DNA from: Candidatus Auribacterota bacterium
Lineage (GTDB): Bacteria; Auribacterota; Tritonobacteria; UBA1439
NCBI GenBank assembly: GCA_026392015.1
Contig: JAPLCW010000161.1
Coordinates: 1-61,309, forward strand
DNA: 61,309 bases
Direction: 5' to 3'
Part shown: one piece after another, positions 41,988 through 50,730 of the stretch
How positions within the stretch are numbered: position 1 is the stretch's first letter
Layout: the number at the start of each line of letters is the position of its first letter
The notes under the pieces: generated by a model
The model's database searches: none
Told to the model about the DNA's origin: nothing
The model's input: only the letters and a program-made list of their open reading frames with translations
Program-made: the position numbers and the translations under genes

Positions 41988-44438
41988 TCACCTTTCCGCC
42001 GCGCGTTCCTGCTGCACCCACTCCGTAATCATGTGCGCCTGAGGATCGTCCGGCGCCAACCGAAGGTACTTCTCCCAATTAAGAGCGGCCTTCTTACGAT
42101 CCCCGAGAGCGGATTGGTACAGTTGCCCCAAACTGAAGTACGAGGCCGGATAAGAAGGGTCGGCTTCAATTGCCGCTTCAAATTCCCGTCTTGCCCCCTC
42201 ATAATCGCCAAGTTCTCTTCTCGCGATGCCCAATCTGTCGTGGGCCTGAGCATTATGCGGAGCTATTTCAACCGCCTTGTGGAGATTGAGGGAGGCCTTC
42301 TCCATATCGCCCTTGCTCATGCACGCGACCCCCAGACTGTAGTAGGCGGCAGCGTAATCGGGCCTGAGTGCGATGGCCTTCTCATACGCATCGATCGCCT
42401 TGTCCTCCTCGCCATACTCTCGATAGACCTCGCCCAGGGAGAAGTGCGTCTCAACGTCGTACGGATCCTTCCGGAGTCTCTCTTTAAGATCCGCCAGAAG
42501 TTCGGCATACTGCTGCTTTGCGCTCTCCTCACGGACATCCTGGATCCCCTCCCTGCACGTGCGGAGATTACGGGAAATCTCCTGGCCCCTGAACCCCGGC
42601 CACAGCTTCATCAGCTCCATCAACTTGAGCGATGCGCGGTCGTAGTTGCCGAGAGCTTCTTCCCACTTTCTCTCGAGCCGCTTCCTCTCCGCCTGATCGA
42701 CCATCGCCACGGCATCTTTATAAATCGCCTCGCATTGATCCTTAACCTCGCCCTCGACCTTCTCCTCTCCCTTGCGGAAGGGCCACCACCATCCCCGCTT
42801 CTTTTCGGGCCCCCTCGCCTCCGTCTCCCTCGCTTCCTCGGAAGCCGGCCTGCGGAAAGGCAACCAGCTCGTGTCCTTTTGCACGGCAGTCTCGCCTCTG
42901 CGCTCCTTAACCCCGGCAGAGAGAAGTTCCCTCTTCGACGTGTAGTATTTCTTCACCTGTTGCTCTTCGGCAGATGCGCTGTCCCCCAATTCCTTTACCG
43001 AAGCGCGGAGCCTCTCGAGCTGTGCCTCCTTGCTCTTTACGGACTCTTCCTTGAAGGCAATTTCTCGCTCCGCGCCTTCCCTGACCGCGGATTCGGCCTC
43101 GGGGATATCCCCGATTCCTGATCGCTTGCTCTGCGCCACCTGGAGATCAACCTGCGCCGTGCGCATTTCATCCTCGATCCTCTGTATTTCCGCCTCCACG
43201 CTCAACACGCGGAGGCGAGTGCGCATGAGCGCCTTTCTCTCCCGAAGATCCAGCAGTGTTACGTCGAGGCGGTCGTCCAGGGCGCGTATCTTCTGCTGCC
43301 GCTCGGAAACCTCTTGTCCCTCCTCCTGTGGCAGCTTTCTCGGGATGACATACCGCCAGAACCTCCAGCGGCTGCGCCCCTTCCCTTTGATCGCCTTTAT
43401 CGCCGAGCTCTGGCTCTGAATGAGCCTCTCCAGTTCGTCAACGGAGTCCTGGGCCTGCCGGATCGCCTCTGCGAGTTCGAGTTTCTTCTCCTCTCTTACC
43501 GCCGTTTTGCGCGCTTTTTCTGCATAGCGGGTGAGCGGGTAATCGTGCATCACCTCTTTGAGGTAGATCATGGATGCCCTGGGACTCCCGCGCTGCTCAT
43601 AGAAAGTCCCTATCTGATAGAGAGAGGCGGCCTTCCTGCTCTGGAGGTCGGAGAGCATCTCCTTTGAGGACTCCGTATTCTTATCCGATGCAAACTCATC
43701 GATAAAACCCGCCAGTTTATTGATCGCATCCTGCGCGGCCTCCTGATCGTAGGGCGCGGCGCTGGCCTGGCGGTAGGCGCAGACCCCGAGTTGGTATTTT
43801 GCCTGTGACACAAAATCGCTCTGTGGGTAGCGCGCGGAGATCTTCTCAAACTCAATCGCCGCCTCCGTGTAGTCCTTTTTCTGCATATACGTCACCCCCA
43901 GGTTGTACTGGGCGTTGGGGGCGATATCGCTGAACGGGGCGTTGGAGATAATCTTCCGAAAGATGGTGATCGCGCGGTTGGCCGATCCCGAGGGATTGAT
44001 TCTCAGAAACGCGACCGATTTCCCCTGGAGGAAAAGATTCCCGATTTTGAACTGCCGGTTCAGGATGAGATTGACTTTCGGATACGAGGGGTATTTATCA
44101 AGAACCGCCTGGTAGGCATTGAAGGCCGGGAAGTAGTTGCGCGTTGCCTCGAGCATCTCTGCGACCTTGAACTGCGCCTCGGGCGCGAGCGGCGAGGAGG
44201 GGAACTCATCGACCACCTTCTGGTAGGCGTCCATGGCGCGCGCGTAGTGGGACTTACCCTCGAGCGACTGGGCGAGCTCAAACTGCTCCTGTGCGGTGGG
44301 GAGCACCCCCGCCCGGAACGGATTCCATATCGCGGATGCGCCGGTGGAACACGCCATCTGCCCCGCACACACAAGGATGCTCAGGAACAGCATTGTCTTC
44401 GACGTGCGCGCCCTCGTGACCATCGCAATTGTCCTCAC
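41988..44438 (-). CDS. TPR and coiled-coil envelope protein, BamD/YbgF-like N-terminus
   Basis: An 816-residue protein. An N-terminal signal segment ends near Cys30 (QMAC, an imperfect lipobox). Residues about 45-300 are TPR-like repeats of the BamD/YbgF type (EQFELAQSLEGKSHYARAM, FPSSPLAPEAQFKVAEM). About 310-560 is charged and mostly coiled coil. Residues about 600-800 hold canonical TPRs (YEKAIALRPDYAAAYYSLG). A GTG at 44438 has AAGGAGAATA before it. It probably works with LptE and outer-membrane assembly, but the large middle and second TPR block are not typical of BamD. Confidence 0.85.
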   Translation of the reverse strand: MRTIAMVTRARTSKTMLFLSILVCAGQMACSTGASAIWNPFRAGVLPTAQEQFELAQSLEGKSHYARAMDAYQKVVDEFPSSPLAPEAQFKVAEMLEATRNYFPAFNAYQAVLDKYPSYPKVNLILNRQFKIGNLFLQGKSVAFLRINPSGSANRAITIFRKIISNAPFSDIAPNAQYNLGVTYMQKKDYTEAAIEFEKISARYPQSDFVSQAKYQLGVCAYRQASAAPYDQEAAQDAINKLAGFIDEFASDKNTESSKEMLSDLQSRKAASLYQIGTFYEQRGSPRASMIYLKEVMHDYPLTRYAEKARKTAVREEKKLELAEAIRQAQDSVDELERLIQSQSSAIKAIKGKGRSRWRFWRYVIPRKLPQEEGQEVSERQQKIRALDDRLDVTLLDLRERKALMRTRLRVLSVEAEIQRIEDEMRTAQVDLQVAQSKRSGIGDIPEAESAVREGAEREIAFKEESVKSKEAQLERLRASVKELGDSASAEEQQVKKYYTSKRELLSAGVKERRGETAVQKDTSWLPFRRPASEEARETEARGPEKKRGWWWPFRKGEEKVEGEVKDQCEAIYKDAVAMVDQAERKRLERKWEEALGNYDRASLKLMELMKLWPGFRGQEISRNLRTCREGIQDVREESAKQQYAELLADLKERLRKDPYDVETHFSLGEVYREYGEEDKAIDAYEKAIALRPDYAAAYYSLGVACMSKGDMEKASLNLHKAVEIAPHNAQAHDRLGIARRELGDYEGARREFEAAIEADPSYPASYFSLGQLYQSALGDRKKAALNWEKYLRLAPDDPQAHMITEWVQQERAAER

Positions 44439-44493
44439 TATTCTCCTTACGCTACAAGAAACGTAACTGTGCAGACAATCAGAAGCCAGTAGT

Positions 44494-44594
44494 CAGAATT
44501 CAGAATCCAGAATGGATTGAGAATAATCTTCCTGCTGCCCTCTTCAAGTAACTGCATTAACCCTGAATTCTGACTCCTGAATTCTGTATTCTAT
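44494..44594. repeat. CAGAATN heptamer hairpin array downstream of pgpA
   Basis: Three tandem 7-nt words (CAGAATT, CAGAATC, CAGAATG) at 44494-44514 face four complementary words (ATTCTGA, CTCCTGA, ATTCTGT, ATTCTAT) at 44567-44594, 52 nt apart. Spacing is exactly 7 nt in both arms. Confidence 0.85.
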
Positions 44595-44617
44595 ATCTTA
44601 CAGCCGTTACCAAGAAA

Positions 44618-45073
44618 CTACAGCACATAGAGGATCAGCCGCAGCACGAGATTGCTGTACACGGCCGACACCACGTCATCGAGCATGACCCCCCATCCCC
44701 CGCACACAGTCTGAATGCTTCGCGCCGGAAATGGCTTTACAATGTCGAGCAGCCTGTTGAGGATGAATCCGATGATGACACCCGCAACGGTAAGCCTGAG
44801 AAACGCAAAGGTGATCATCGTGCTCACCGCCTCATCGATAACAATCAGAGATGAATCCTTCACTCCGAGTACGCTTTCCGCAATCGTACCCGCGTATACC
44901 CCGACAAAGAACAGGACAATCATTGTCACACCGTAGAGCACGGGGTGCCGCACGAGGAGAAACACCGGGATAAGCCCAACGGCAGCGCCTACCGTCCCCG
45001 GCGCGAACGGCGCATATCCCGCCCCCCCGCAGCTCGCCACTATAAGAGCCAGTTTCTTTATCCCTGATCTCAT
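44618..45073 (-). CDS. pgpA: phosphatidylglycerophosphatase A
   Basis: A 151-residue PgpA, an inner-membrane enzyme that removes phosphate from phosphatidylglycerol phosphate. The motif APFAPGTVGAA and the conserved acidic patches (IVIDEAVS, GGWGVMLDDVVS) are diagnostic. About four helices are predicted. The start is taken as ATG at 45073; the longer frame to 45130 is not supported. It follows pgsA by 221 bp and together they make phosphatidylglycerol. Confidence 0.94.
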   Translation of the reverse strand: MRSGIKKLALIVASCGGAGYAPFAPGTVGAAVGLIPVFLLVRHPVLYGVTMIVLFFVGVYAGTIAESVLGVKDSSLIVIDEAVSTMITFAFLRLTVAGVIIGFILNRLLDIVKPFPARSIQTVCGGWGVMLDDVVSAVYSNLVLRLILYVL

Positions 45074-45294
45074 AAATCCGCCGCGAAAAATTCCTCTCCC
45101 CAGTCCAGGAATGTGCCTTCCTCCAGCCACTTCAAGCTCCCTGATACCGCTGTGATCTTCGTGTGAGCGTGTGTGCGTATGCGCGTGAAATGCATACTAG
45201 TTGCGCCCACAGCCCGTAACGCCGACACGTTCATACTCCCATACGATCTTTTCACGCCGACACGCCCACACGCCCACACGCCGTTACGAGCGGT

Positions 45295-45894
45295 TCATAC
45301 CCTCTCCTCCCAGAAAATGCCCCTGTTCTCATACAGGTAGAACAGCCCCGACCCGACGGTGAGCGTCACGGTAAGGAGCATGAGCATGTAGACGAAGTGG
45401 GCAAAATGCGCCTCGAAGAGCTCGAGGAACCTCTCACCGGTGCCGAACCCGAAAGCGACGTCCCTGATCGCCAGGAAGGTGAGGATGATCATGATCGACG
45501 CCACCTGAGATACGGTCTTGTGCTTCCCCCATCTCCCCGCGGCGAGCACCTGCCCCTTTGAAAGCGCAAGAAGGCGGAGGCTCGTGACAATGAACTCCCT
45601 GCTGATGATCACCACCACCATCCAGGCGGGGACGTGGGTTACCTTGAGCTGAACAAATGAGATGAGGGCGGCGCAGATAAGCATCTTGTCCGCGACCGGG
45701 TCCATGAGCGTGCCGAAATCCGTCACTGTGCCGTGACGGCGCGCAATCATTCCGTCATAAAAATCGCTCGCCACCGCCACGGCGAACACGACCCACGCCG
45801 CGAGCATGTTGAACGGAATCTTGACCCAGAGCAGAAAGAGGAACAGGAACGAGAGCACCACCCGCATGCTCGTGAGCTTGTTGGGAAGATTCAT
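45295..45894 (-). CDS. pgsA: CDP-diacylglycerol-glycerol-3-phosphate 3-phosphatidyltransferase
   Basis: A 199-residue CDP-alcohol phosphatidyltransferase that makes phosphatidylglycerol phosphate, the PgpA substrate. The catalytic motif DGMIARRHGTVTDFGTLMDP is complete with its spaced Asp residues. About six helices are predicted. GGGGAGGGG precedes the ATG. It sits between rimO and pgpA, an order seen in many bacteria. Confidence 0.96.
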   Translation of the reverse strand: MNLPNKLTSMRVVLSFLFLFLLWVKIPFNMLAAWVVFAVAVASDFYDGMIARRHGTVTDFGTLMDPVADKMLICAALISFVQLKVTHVPAWMVVVIISREFIVTSLRLLALSKGQVLAAGRWGKHKTVSQVASIMIILTFLAIRDVAFGFGTGERFLELFEAHFAHFVYMLMLLTVTLTVGSGLFYLYENRGIFWEERV

Positions 45895-45909
45895 AATTTA
45901 CCCCTCCCC

Positions 45910-46023
45910 GGGGGGAAAATCAAAATTAAAAATCCAAAATTCAAAATAAATCCCAAGATAGCATTTAGGATTAAGCCGTAAGCTATAAGCAAAATGCTTA
46001 CTGCTTACCGCTTACCACTTAGC
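45910..46023. repeat. adjacent CAAAATC and TAAGC word arrays at the rimO 3' end
   Basis: From 45910 to 45955 runs an AT-rich 7-nt array of CAAAATC-type words. From 45970 three TAAGC words (ATTAAGC, CGTAAGC, TATAAGC) face GCTTACT, GCTTACC, GCTTACC and ACTTAGC (45996-46023) with only a 5-nt loop, a tight hairpin. The rimO stop (46005-46007) lies inside the second arm. Confidence 0.85.
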
Positions 46024-47402
46024 GTTGAATTTAGTTTTGACTTTTGGATTTTGTCGTTTACCGCCACACCCGCCAGCTCATACTCCCTCGCGCCGGTGAT
46101 GCGCACGTTGATGAAATCCCCCGCCTTGGCGTTGCACCCTGAAACGTATACAGTCCCGTCCACCTCGGGAGCGTCACCCTCGGTTCGCCCGCGGAGGGTA
46201 AATTGTCCCTCCTCCAATTCCTCATCCACCAGGACTTTCATCACCCTTCCCACCATCCGCGCGTTCATCTCATGCACGATCTGTTGCTGGAGGGCCATGA
46301 GCCGGTGGAATCTCTCTCTCTTCACTGTATGGGGAACCTGACCGGAAAACCTGGCCGCGGCAGTTCCATTCTCCCGCGAGTAGATGAACGCTCCCATGTG
46401 TTCAAAACGCGCCTCTCCCACGAAATCCAGAAGTTCCTGAAAATCCCTCTCCTTCTCCCCCGGATAACCGACGATGAAAGTCGTCCTCACGGTCACCCCC
46501 GGGATGATTTCTCTTATCCTGTGGAGAATTTCACCCAACTGCTTTTTCGTCGTCCGTCTGTTCATCGAAACGAGCAGACGGTCGCTCACATGCTGAAGGG
46601 GGAAGTCGACATATTTGCACACCTTCTCTTCGCGCGCGATGAGGCTGAGCAGCTCATCTGTGTAGTGCGCGGGATGCCCATAGAGAAGACGTATCCACGC
46701 GGGCTTCCCCATCCCGGCGACTTTTTCCATAAGATCGCCGAGACGACTCTTGCCACATATATCCGTTCCATACGCTGTCGTGTCCTGAGAGATGAGGTTG
46801 ATTTCTTTAACGCCGTTTTCTATGAGCGCGCGCGCCTCTGCCACCACGGATTCGCACTGCCGTGAGCGAAGCGGCCCCTTGATGCCCGGGATGAGACAGT
46901 AGCTGCAGTGGTTGCTGCACCCCTCGCTTACCTTGATGTAGGCATAGTGAGGAGGAGTGAGCCTCACCCTCGGACTCAAGTGATCGTACAGAAAGCCCTC
47001 TTCCCGCCGCCCCTTTGCAGGCGAAGCCCCTTTACGGTCTCCGCCGTTCATGAGATCGCGGACTATACCGGCCATATACGGTATCTCCCCCGGATGGATA
47101 AAACGGTCCACTCCGGGGAATCTCTTCGCGAGACTCTCGCCCCTCCTCGCGAACATGCATCCTGCGACCACCACGCGGTCGATCGCTCCCCTCTCTTTGT
47201 ACTCGAGGAGCTGCCGAATGGTATCGCCGGCCTCCTTCTCCGCCTCGGCGATAAATGAGCAGGTGTTTACAATGATTACCTGCGCCTCCCCGATCTCCTC
47301 GCACACATGGAGTCCACCGTCCTTGAGGTAGCCGAGCATGACCTCGGAATCAACGAGATTCTTCGCACAACCGAGGCTTGTGACGCCGACCTTTATTGTC
47401 AT
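46005..47402 (-). CDS. rimO: ribosomal protein S12 methylthiotransferase RimO
   Basis: A 465-residue methylthiotransferase. The N-terminal UPF0004 domain binds a cluster with Cys12, Cys48 and Cys82, and the radical SAM cluster is Cys162, Cys166 and Cys169 in EGCSNHCSYC. A C-terminal TRAM domain ends near residue 445. The Cys pattern and start VGVTSLGCAKNLVDSE distinguish RimO from MiaB. It adds a methylthio group to Asp of ribosomal S12. The final 16 or so residues (IQKSKLNSTLSGKR) are encoded by intergenic repeat arrays and are probably a late addition. Confidence 0.94.
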   Translation of the reverse strand: MTIKVGVTSLGCAKNLVDSEVMLGYLKDGGLHVCEEIGEAQVIIVNTCSFIAEAEKEAGDTIRQLLEYKERGAIDRVVVAGCMFARRGESLAKRFPGVDRFIHPGEIPYMAGIVRDLMNGGDRKGASPAKGRREEGFLYDHLSPRVRLTPPHYAYIKVSEGCSNHCSYCLIPGIKGPLRSRQCESVVAEARALIENGVKEINLISQDTTAYGTDICGKSRLGDLMEKVAGMGKPAWIRLLYGHPAHYTDELLSLIAREEKVCKYVDFPLQHVSDRLLVSMNRRTTKKQLGEILHRIREIIPGVTVRTTFIVGYPGEKERDFQELLDFVGEARFEHMGAFIYSRENGTAAARFSGQVPHTVKRERFHRLMALQQQIVHEMNARMVGRVMKVLVDEELEEGQFTLRGRTEGDAPEVDGTVYVSGCNAKAGDFINVRITGAREYELAGVAVNDKIQKSKLNSTLSGKR

Positions 47403-47479
47403 ACTCGAGCAAATCCCAAAACATTATGTGTGAGCGGCATCCTGCCGCGACGATCGGGGCGGGACGCCCCTCACACAAC

Positions 47480-47541
47480 AAAATCCCAAATTCCAAACAA
47501 AAGCGCTTTGCCACTCGATAGTTCGATAGCTTGATAGCTTC
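47480..47541. repeat. short AT-rich words and a TCGATAG octamer array
   Basis: After AAATCCCAAATTCC near 47481 come three 8-nt words (TCGATAGT, TCGATAGC, TTGATAGC) at 47515-47538. They adjoin the 3' end of the RodZ-like gene. Confidence 0.7.
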
Positions 47542-47550
47542 AAAACTTCC

Positions 47551-48342
47551 TCACTCCGATCGCATCTTCCCCTTGTACACCATGACTTCGGAGTCCTTGT
47601 CTATCGCCAGATTCACCGCCTCTCTGCCTTTGATCTCCCTGATAGGCTTTCCATCGAGCGCGAGATCCACCATGCGAGGCCTGGAGACGCGGACATCAAA
47701 GCCCTCCTTGGCAAGCCATGACTCCTCTTTCCCCTTGCGGATCGTCTCATTGAAGAGCAGGACGCCATCCGCATACACCTTCACCATGACATTATCTCTT
47801 GCCTTTGCCATGAGCTTCTTCTGCTTCACCTTCGGCTCCGCCGGCTGCGTCGCCTGCGGGGCAGGAATTGCGACCTGCCTGACCGTGGGGAGGGCCGGTA
47901 ACGGTAGCGTTTCCAACTCCTCCGTCTCCGCCGCGGTCGATTTCACCGTACGGCTTTTCTCACACGATCTCAGGAGCCTCACCCCGGAGAGAAGCGCCAG
48001 GACGACCAGGATTGCCCCGCCCACGCCGATGGTCGTATACTTCCATACGCCCGTTGCAGCATGGGGGAGAAGCACCTCCTCCTCAACAGGAAAGGGCTGA
48101 TTCGCACCGCCCCCATACTCCTGCATGAGCTGATCAACGAGCGGCTTGGGATCCAGATCGAGGTACTCCGCATAAATCTTGAGAAACCCCTTCGCATAGG
48201 CGAGGGCGGGTAGGATAGAGAATTCGTTCCCCTCCATAGCCGCGATATACCTCTCGCTGATTTTGGTGTCCCGCGACACCTGTGCGATCGGCGCTTTTCT
48301 CTCATCCCGGGCTGCGTGCAAGATTTCGCCAATTGATTCCAT
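47551..48342 (-). CDS. RodZ-like cytoskeletal/cell-shape protein
   Basis: A 263-residue membrane protein with an N-terminal helix-turn-helix (ISERYIAAMEGNEFSILP, residues about 8-75), one membrane helix near 105-125 (TIGVGGAILVVLALLSG) and a C-terminal DUF4115 domain (about 175-260). This is the RodZ layout, whose members link MreB to the wall-synthesis machinery. No mreB is in the window. GGAGGTTACCC precedes the ATG. It lies between ftsK and rimO. Confidence 0.88.
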   Translation of the reverse strand: MESIGEILHAARDERKAPIAQVSRDTKISERYIAAMEGNEFSILPALAYAKGFLKIYAEYLDLDPKPLVDQLMQEYGGGANQPFPVEEEVLLPHAATGVWKYTTIGVGGAILVVLALLSGVRLLRSCEKSRTVKSTAAETEELETLPLPALPTVRQVAIPAPQATQPAEPKVKQKKLMAKARDNVMVKVYADGVLLFNETIRKGKEESWLAKEGFDVRVSRPRMVDLALDGKPIREIKGREAVNLAIDKDSEVMVYKGKMRSE

Positions 48343-48360
48343 GGGTAACCTCCATTTAGC

Positions 48361-48439
48361 AGTAAGCAGTAAGCGATAAGCTATAAGTTAATAATTATAC
48401 CTGATATCCACGCTTATCACTTACTGCTTACGGCTTATT
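48361..48439. repeat. TAAGC heptamer hairpin array between ftsK and the RodZ-like gene
   Basis: Four 7-nt words (AGTAAGC twice, GATAAGC, TATAAGT) at 48361-48388 face GCTTATC, ACTTACT, GCTTACG and GCTTATT at 48412-48439. The period is exactly 7 nt in both arms and the loop is 23 nt. Confidence 0.88.
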
Positions 48440-48445
48440 GCTGCC

Positions 48446-50665
48446 TTACAACACATCCCTCGGCTTGCTCCCCTGTTGTGGACCGACCACTCCGCGCTCC
48501 TCCATCATGTCCACGAGCCTCGCAGCGCGCGTGTACCCGATCCTCATTCTCCGCTGGAGCATGGACGCCGAGGCAACGCCGAGCTGCCGCACTATCCCGA
48601 CCGCCTCATCGTACAGCTCGTCATCGATGTCCTCGTAGTTCAGATCCTCCCCCGAAGCAGCGGCGAGAATGTCCTCGCTATAGTCGGGATCCGCCTGGGA
48701 TTTCACAAATTGAATCACCGCATTGGTCTCGACGTCGTCCACCAGCGTCCCCTGTATCCGGAGACGCCGGGAGGCGCCGGGGGGGATAAAGAGCATATCG
48801 CCGCAGCCGAGCAGCTTTTCCGCGCCCATCGTATCGAGAATTACCTTGGAGTCGACCTTTGATGCAACCTTGAACGCGATCCTCGTGGGGAAGTTGGCCT
48901 TGATCAGGCCGGTGATGACATTGACCGAGGGGCGCTGCGTTGCAAGAATGATGTGCAAGCCCGCAGCCCGTCCCATCTGCGCGAGCCGTATGATCGGGTC
49001 CTCGATGTCCTTGCGCGCCACGAGCATCAAATCGGCAAGTTCATCGATGATAATGACGAGGAAAGGCAGGGGATTGAGTGCTTCTCCCTCCTTTCCCTTC
49101 CCTCCCCCTTGACGGATTTTTGTATTGAACCCTATGATATCGCGGACGAGCTGATTGGAAAAAAGTTCATAGCGCCTCTCCATTTCCCTTACGGCCCAGC
49201 GCAGCGCCTGGGCCACCGACTTGCTCTCGGTGACCACAGGGGTGAGGAGGTGCGGGATATCGCGGTACTGTGTCATCTCCACACGCTTCGGATCAATGAG
49301 GAGCATTTTGAGTTCGTCGGGGCTGCACGAGAAGAGTATGGTGAGGAGTATGCTGTTGATACAGACCGTCTTGCCGGAGCCTGTCGCCCCGGCAATCAGA
49401 AGGTGCGGCATCTCCCTCAAGTCCGCCACAACCGGGATCCCTGAGATTTCCTTGCCGATAGCGAGCGGGATATACCGCTGGACCTGCCGGTATTCCTTCG
49501 AGAGCAGCATCTCCTTGATGCCGACAACCGTTGCCTTGAGATTCGGCACCTCGATCCCCACCGCCGATTTGCCCGGGATCGGCGCGACAATCCTGATGCT
49601 GCTGGCCGCCATTGCGAGGGCGAGATCGTCGACGAGGGCGGTGATCTTCTGCACCTTGACGCCGGGCGCGGGGTGCACCTCATACCGCGTGATGACCGGC
49701 CCCCGGATTACATTGCCAACCTCAGCCTCGATCCCGAACTCCGTGAGCGTTCCCTGGAGCACCTCGACGCTCCTCTGGAGATCCTCCTCCATCTGCTTCC
49801 CCTTGGGAACCACCGGTTCGTGAAGAAGGTTAATGCCGGGAAGCGTGTAGGAGCCCGAGGTCCTGGGCTTGCGAATTCGTGCGGCCGGTGCCGGGCGCGC
49901 GGCCGTTTCCCGTGCGCCGCTCTCCGCCGGGGCCCTCTCCAAGCGGGGGATCACCAGCTCGCTCTGAGCCTCCTTGGGAGGGGAGACGGTGATCTTCACC
50001 TTCCTCGGCCGGCGGGAGAACCTCTCGAACGGCCTCACCCGCACCTTATGCATGCTCAACGGGATTTCCCTCCGCTTGAAACTGACGACCGCGTGAGAGG
50101 ATCTCAACGCGCCCCCGATCGCGGAGAACAGCCTTCTTAGAAAAATCCCCACAAAATAGAACATGTTGAAACGGGTAAGGACGAGTGTCGAAGCGATGAG
50201 CACCGCAGCGCACACAACGAGCGATCCCCGGTAGCCGATATACGGCAGGAGGATGCTCACGGTCAGCGCATCGCCGAGGATTCCCCCGGGTCCCACAAGA
50301 TTTAGCTGCCGCGCCTCCCGCACCATCCCCGTGCCCACGGGGAGCTGGAGGCAGCAGGCGAGGGAAACCATCATGAGAATACCGGCGGCCAGACGAACGC
50401 CCCATGCCCCCGCGGAGATTCTCTCCCTCACCCGAAGGGAAGAGCAGCCCGTGTAGAAGATGATGACGACGATCATGTATGAGGAGAAACCGAGCAGAAA
50501 GAGGAAGCCAAATGCGCACCACGCGCCGATGATCCCGACACTATTGTTGGGGGGATCGTTAGGGTGTGTGGTGGTGTACGTCACGTCCATCGGATCGAAC
50601 GAGGAAAGGCTCAGGAAGAGCAGGATGGCGAGCGTCCAGAAAAAGAGCGCATAGGCGATCCTCAC
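48446..50665 (-). CDS. ftsK: DNA translocase FtsK
   Basis: A 739-residue FtsK/SpoIIIE protein that pumps chromosomal DNA at the division septum. Four N-terminal membrane helices lead into a short Arg/Pro-rich linker. The motor has the Walker A LLIAGATGSGKT and Walker B IIIDELADLM. The C-terminal gamma domain (ASMLQRRMRIGYTRAARLVD) reads KOPS-like sites. GTG at 50665 has GGAGGTT eight bases before it and is chosen over a GTG at 50683. It is short compared with E. coli FtsK mainly because of the linker. Confidence 0.96.
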   Translation of the reverse strand: MRIAYALFFWTLAILLFLSLSSFDPMDVTYTTTHPNDPPNNSVGIIGAWCAFGFLFLLGFSSYMIVVIIFYTGCSSLRVRERISAGAWGVRLAAGILMMVSLACCLQLPVGTGMVREARQLNLVGPGGILGDALTVSILLPYIGYRGSLVVCAAVLIASTLVLTRFNMFYFVGIFLRRLFSAIGGALRSSHAVVSFKRREIPLSMHKVRVRPFERFSRRPRKVKITVSPPKEAQSELVIPRLERAPAESGARETAARPAPAARIRKPRTSGSYTLPGINLLHEPVVPKGKQMEEDLQRSVEVLQGTLTEFGIEAEVGNVIRGPVITRYEVHPAPGVKVQKITALVDDLALAMAASSIRIVAPIPGKSAVGIEVPNLKATVVGIKEMLLSKEYRQVQRYIPLAIGKEISGIPVVADLREMPHLLIAGATGSGKTVCINSILLTILFSCSPDELKMLLIDPKRVEMTQYRDIPHLLTPVVTESKSVAQALRWAVREMERRYELFSNQLVRDIIGFNTKIRQGGGKGKEGEALNPLPFLVIIIDELADLMLVARKDIEDPIIRLAQMGRAAGLHIILATQRPSVNVITGLIKANFPTRIAFKVASKVDSKVILDTMGAEKLLGCGDMLFIPPGASRRLRIQGTLVDDVETNAVIQFVKSQADPDYSEDILAAASGEDLNYEDIDDELYDEAVGIVRQLGVASASMLQRRMRIGYTRAARLVDMMEERGVVGPQQGSKPRDVL

Positions 50666-50730
50666 AGGAAGTGAACCTCCCACAGGTTTCCAAGCGAGCA
50701 GCAGGGATGCGCGCAGATGGCGCGCGGTTC

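Noticed and set aside
42033..43121. 362-residue plus-strand frame
   Set aside because: Shadow of the TPR gene; Leu/Arg-rich with no domain.
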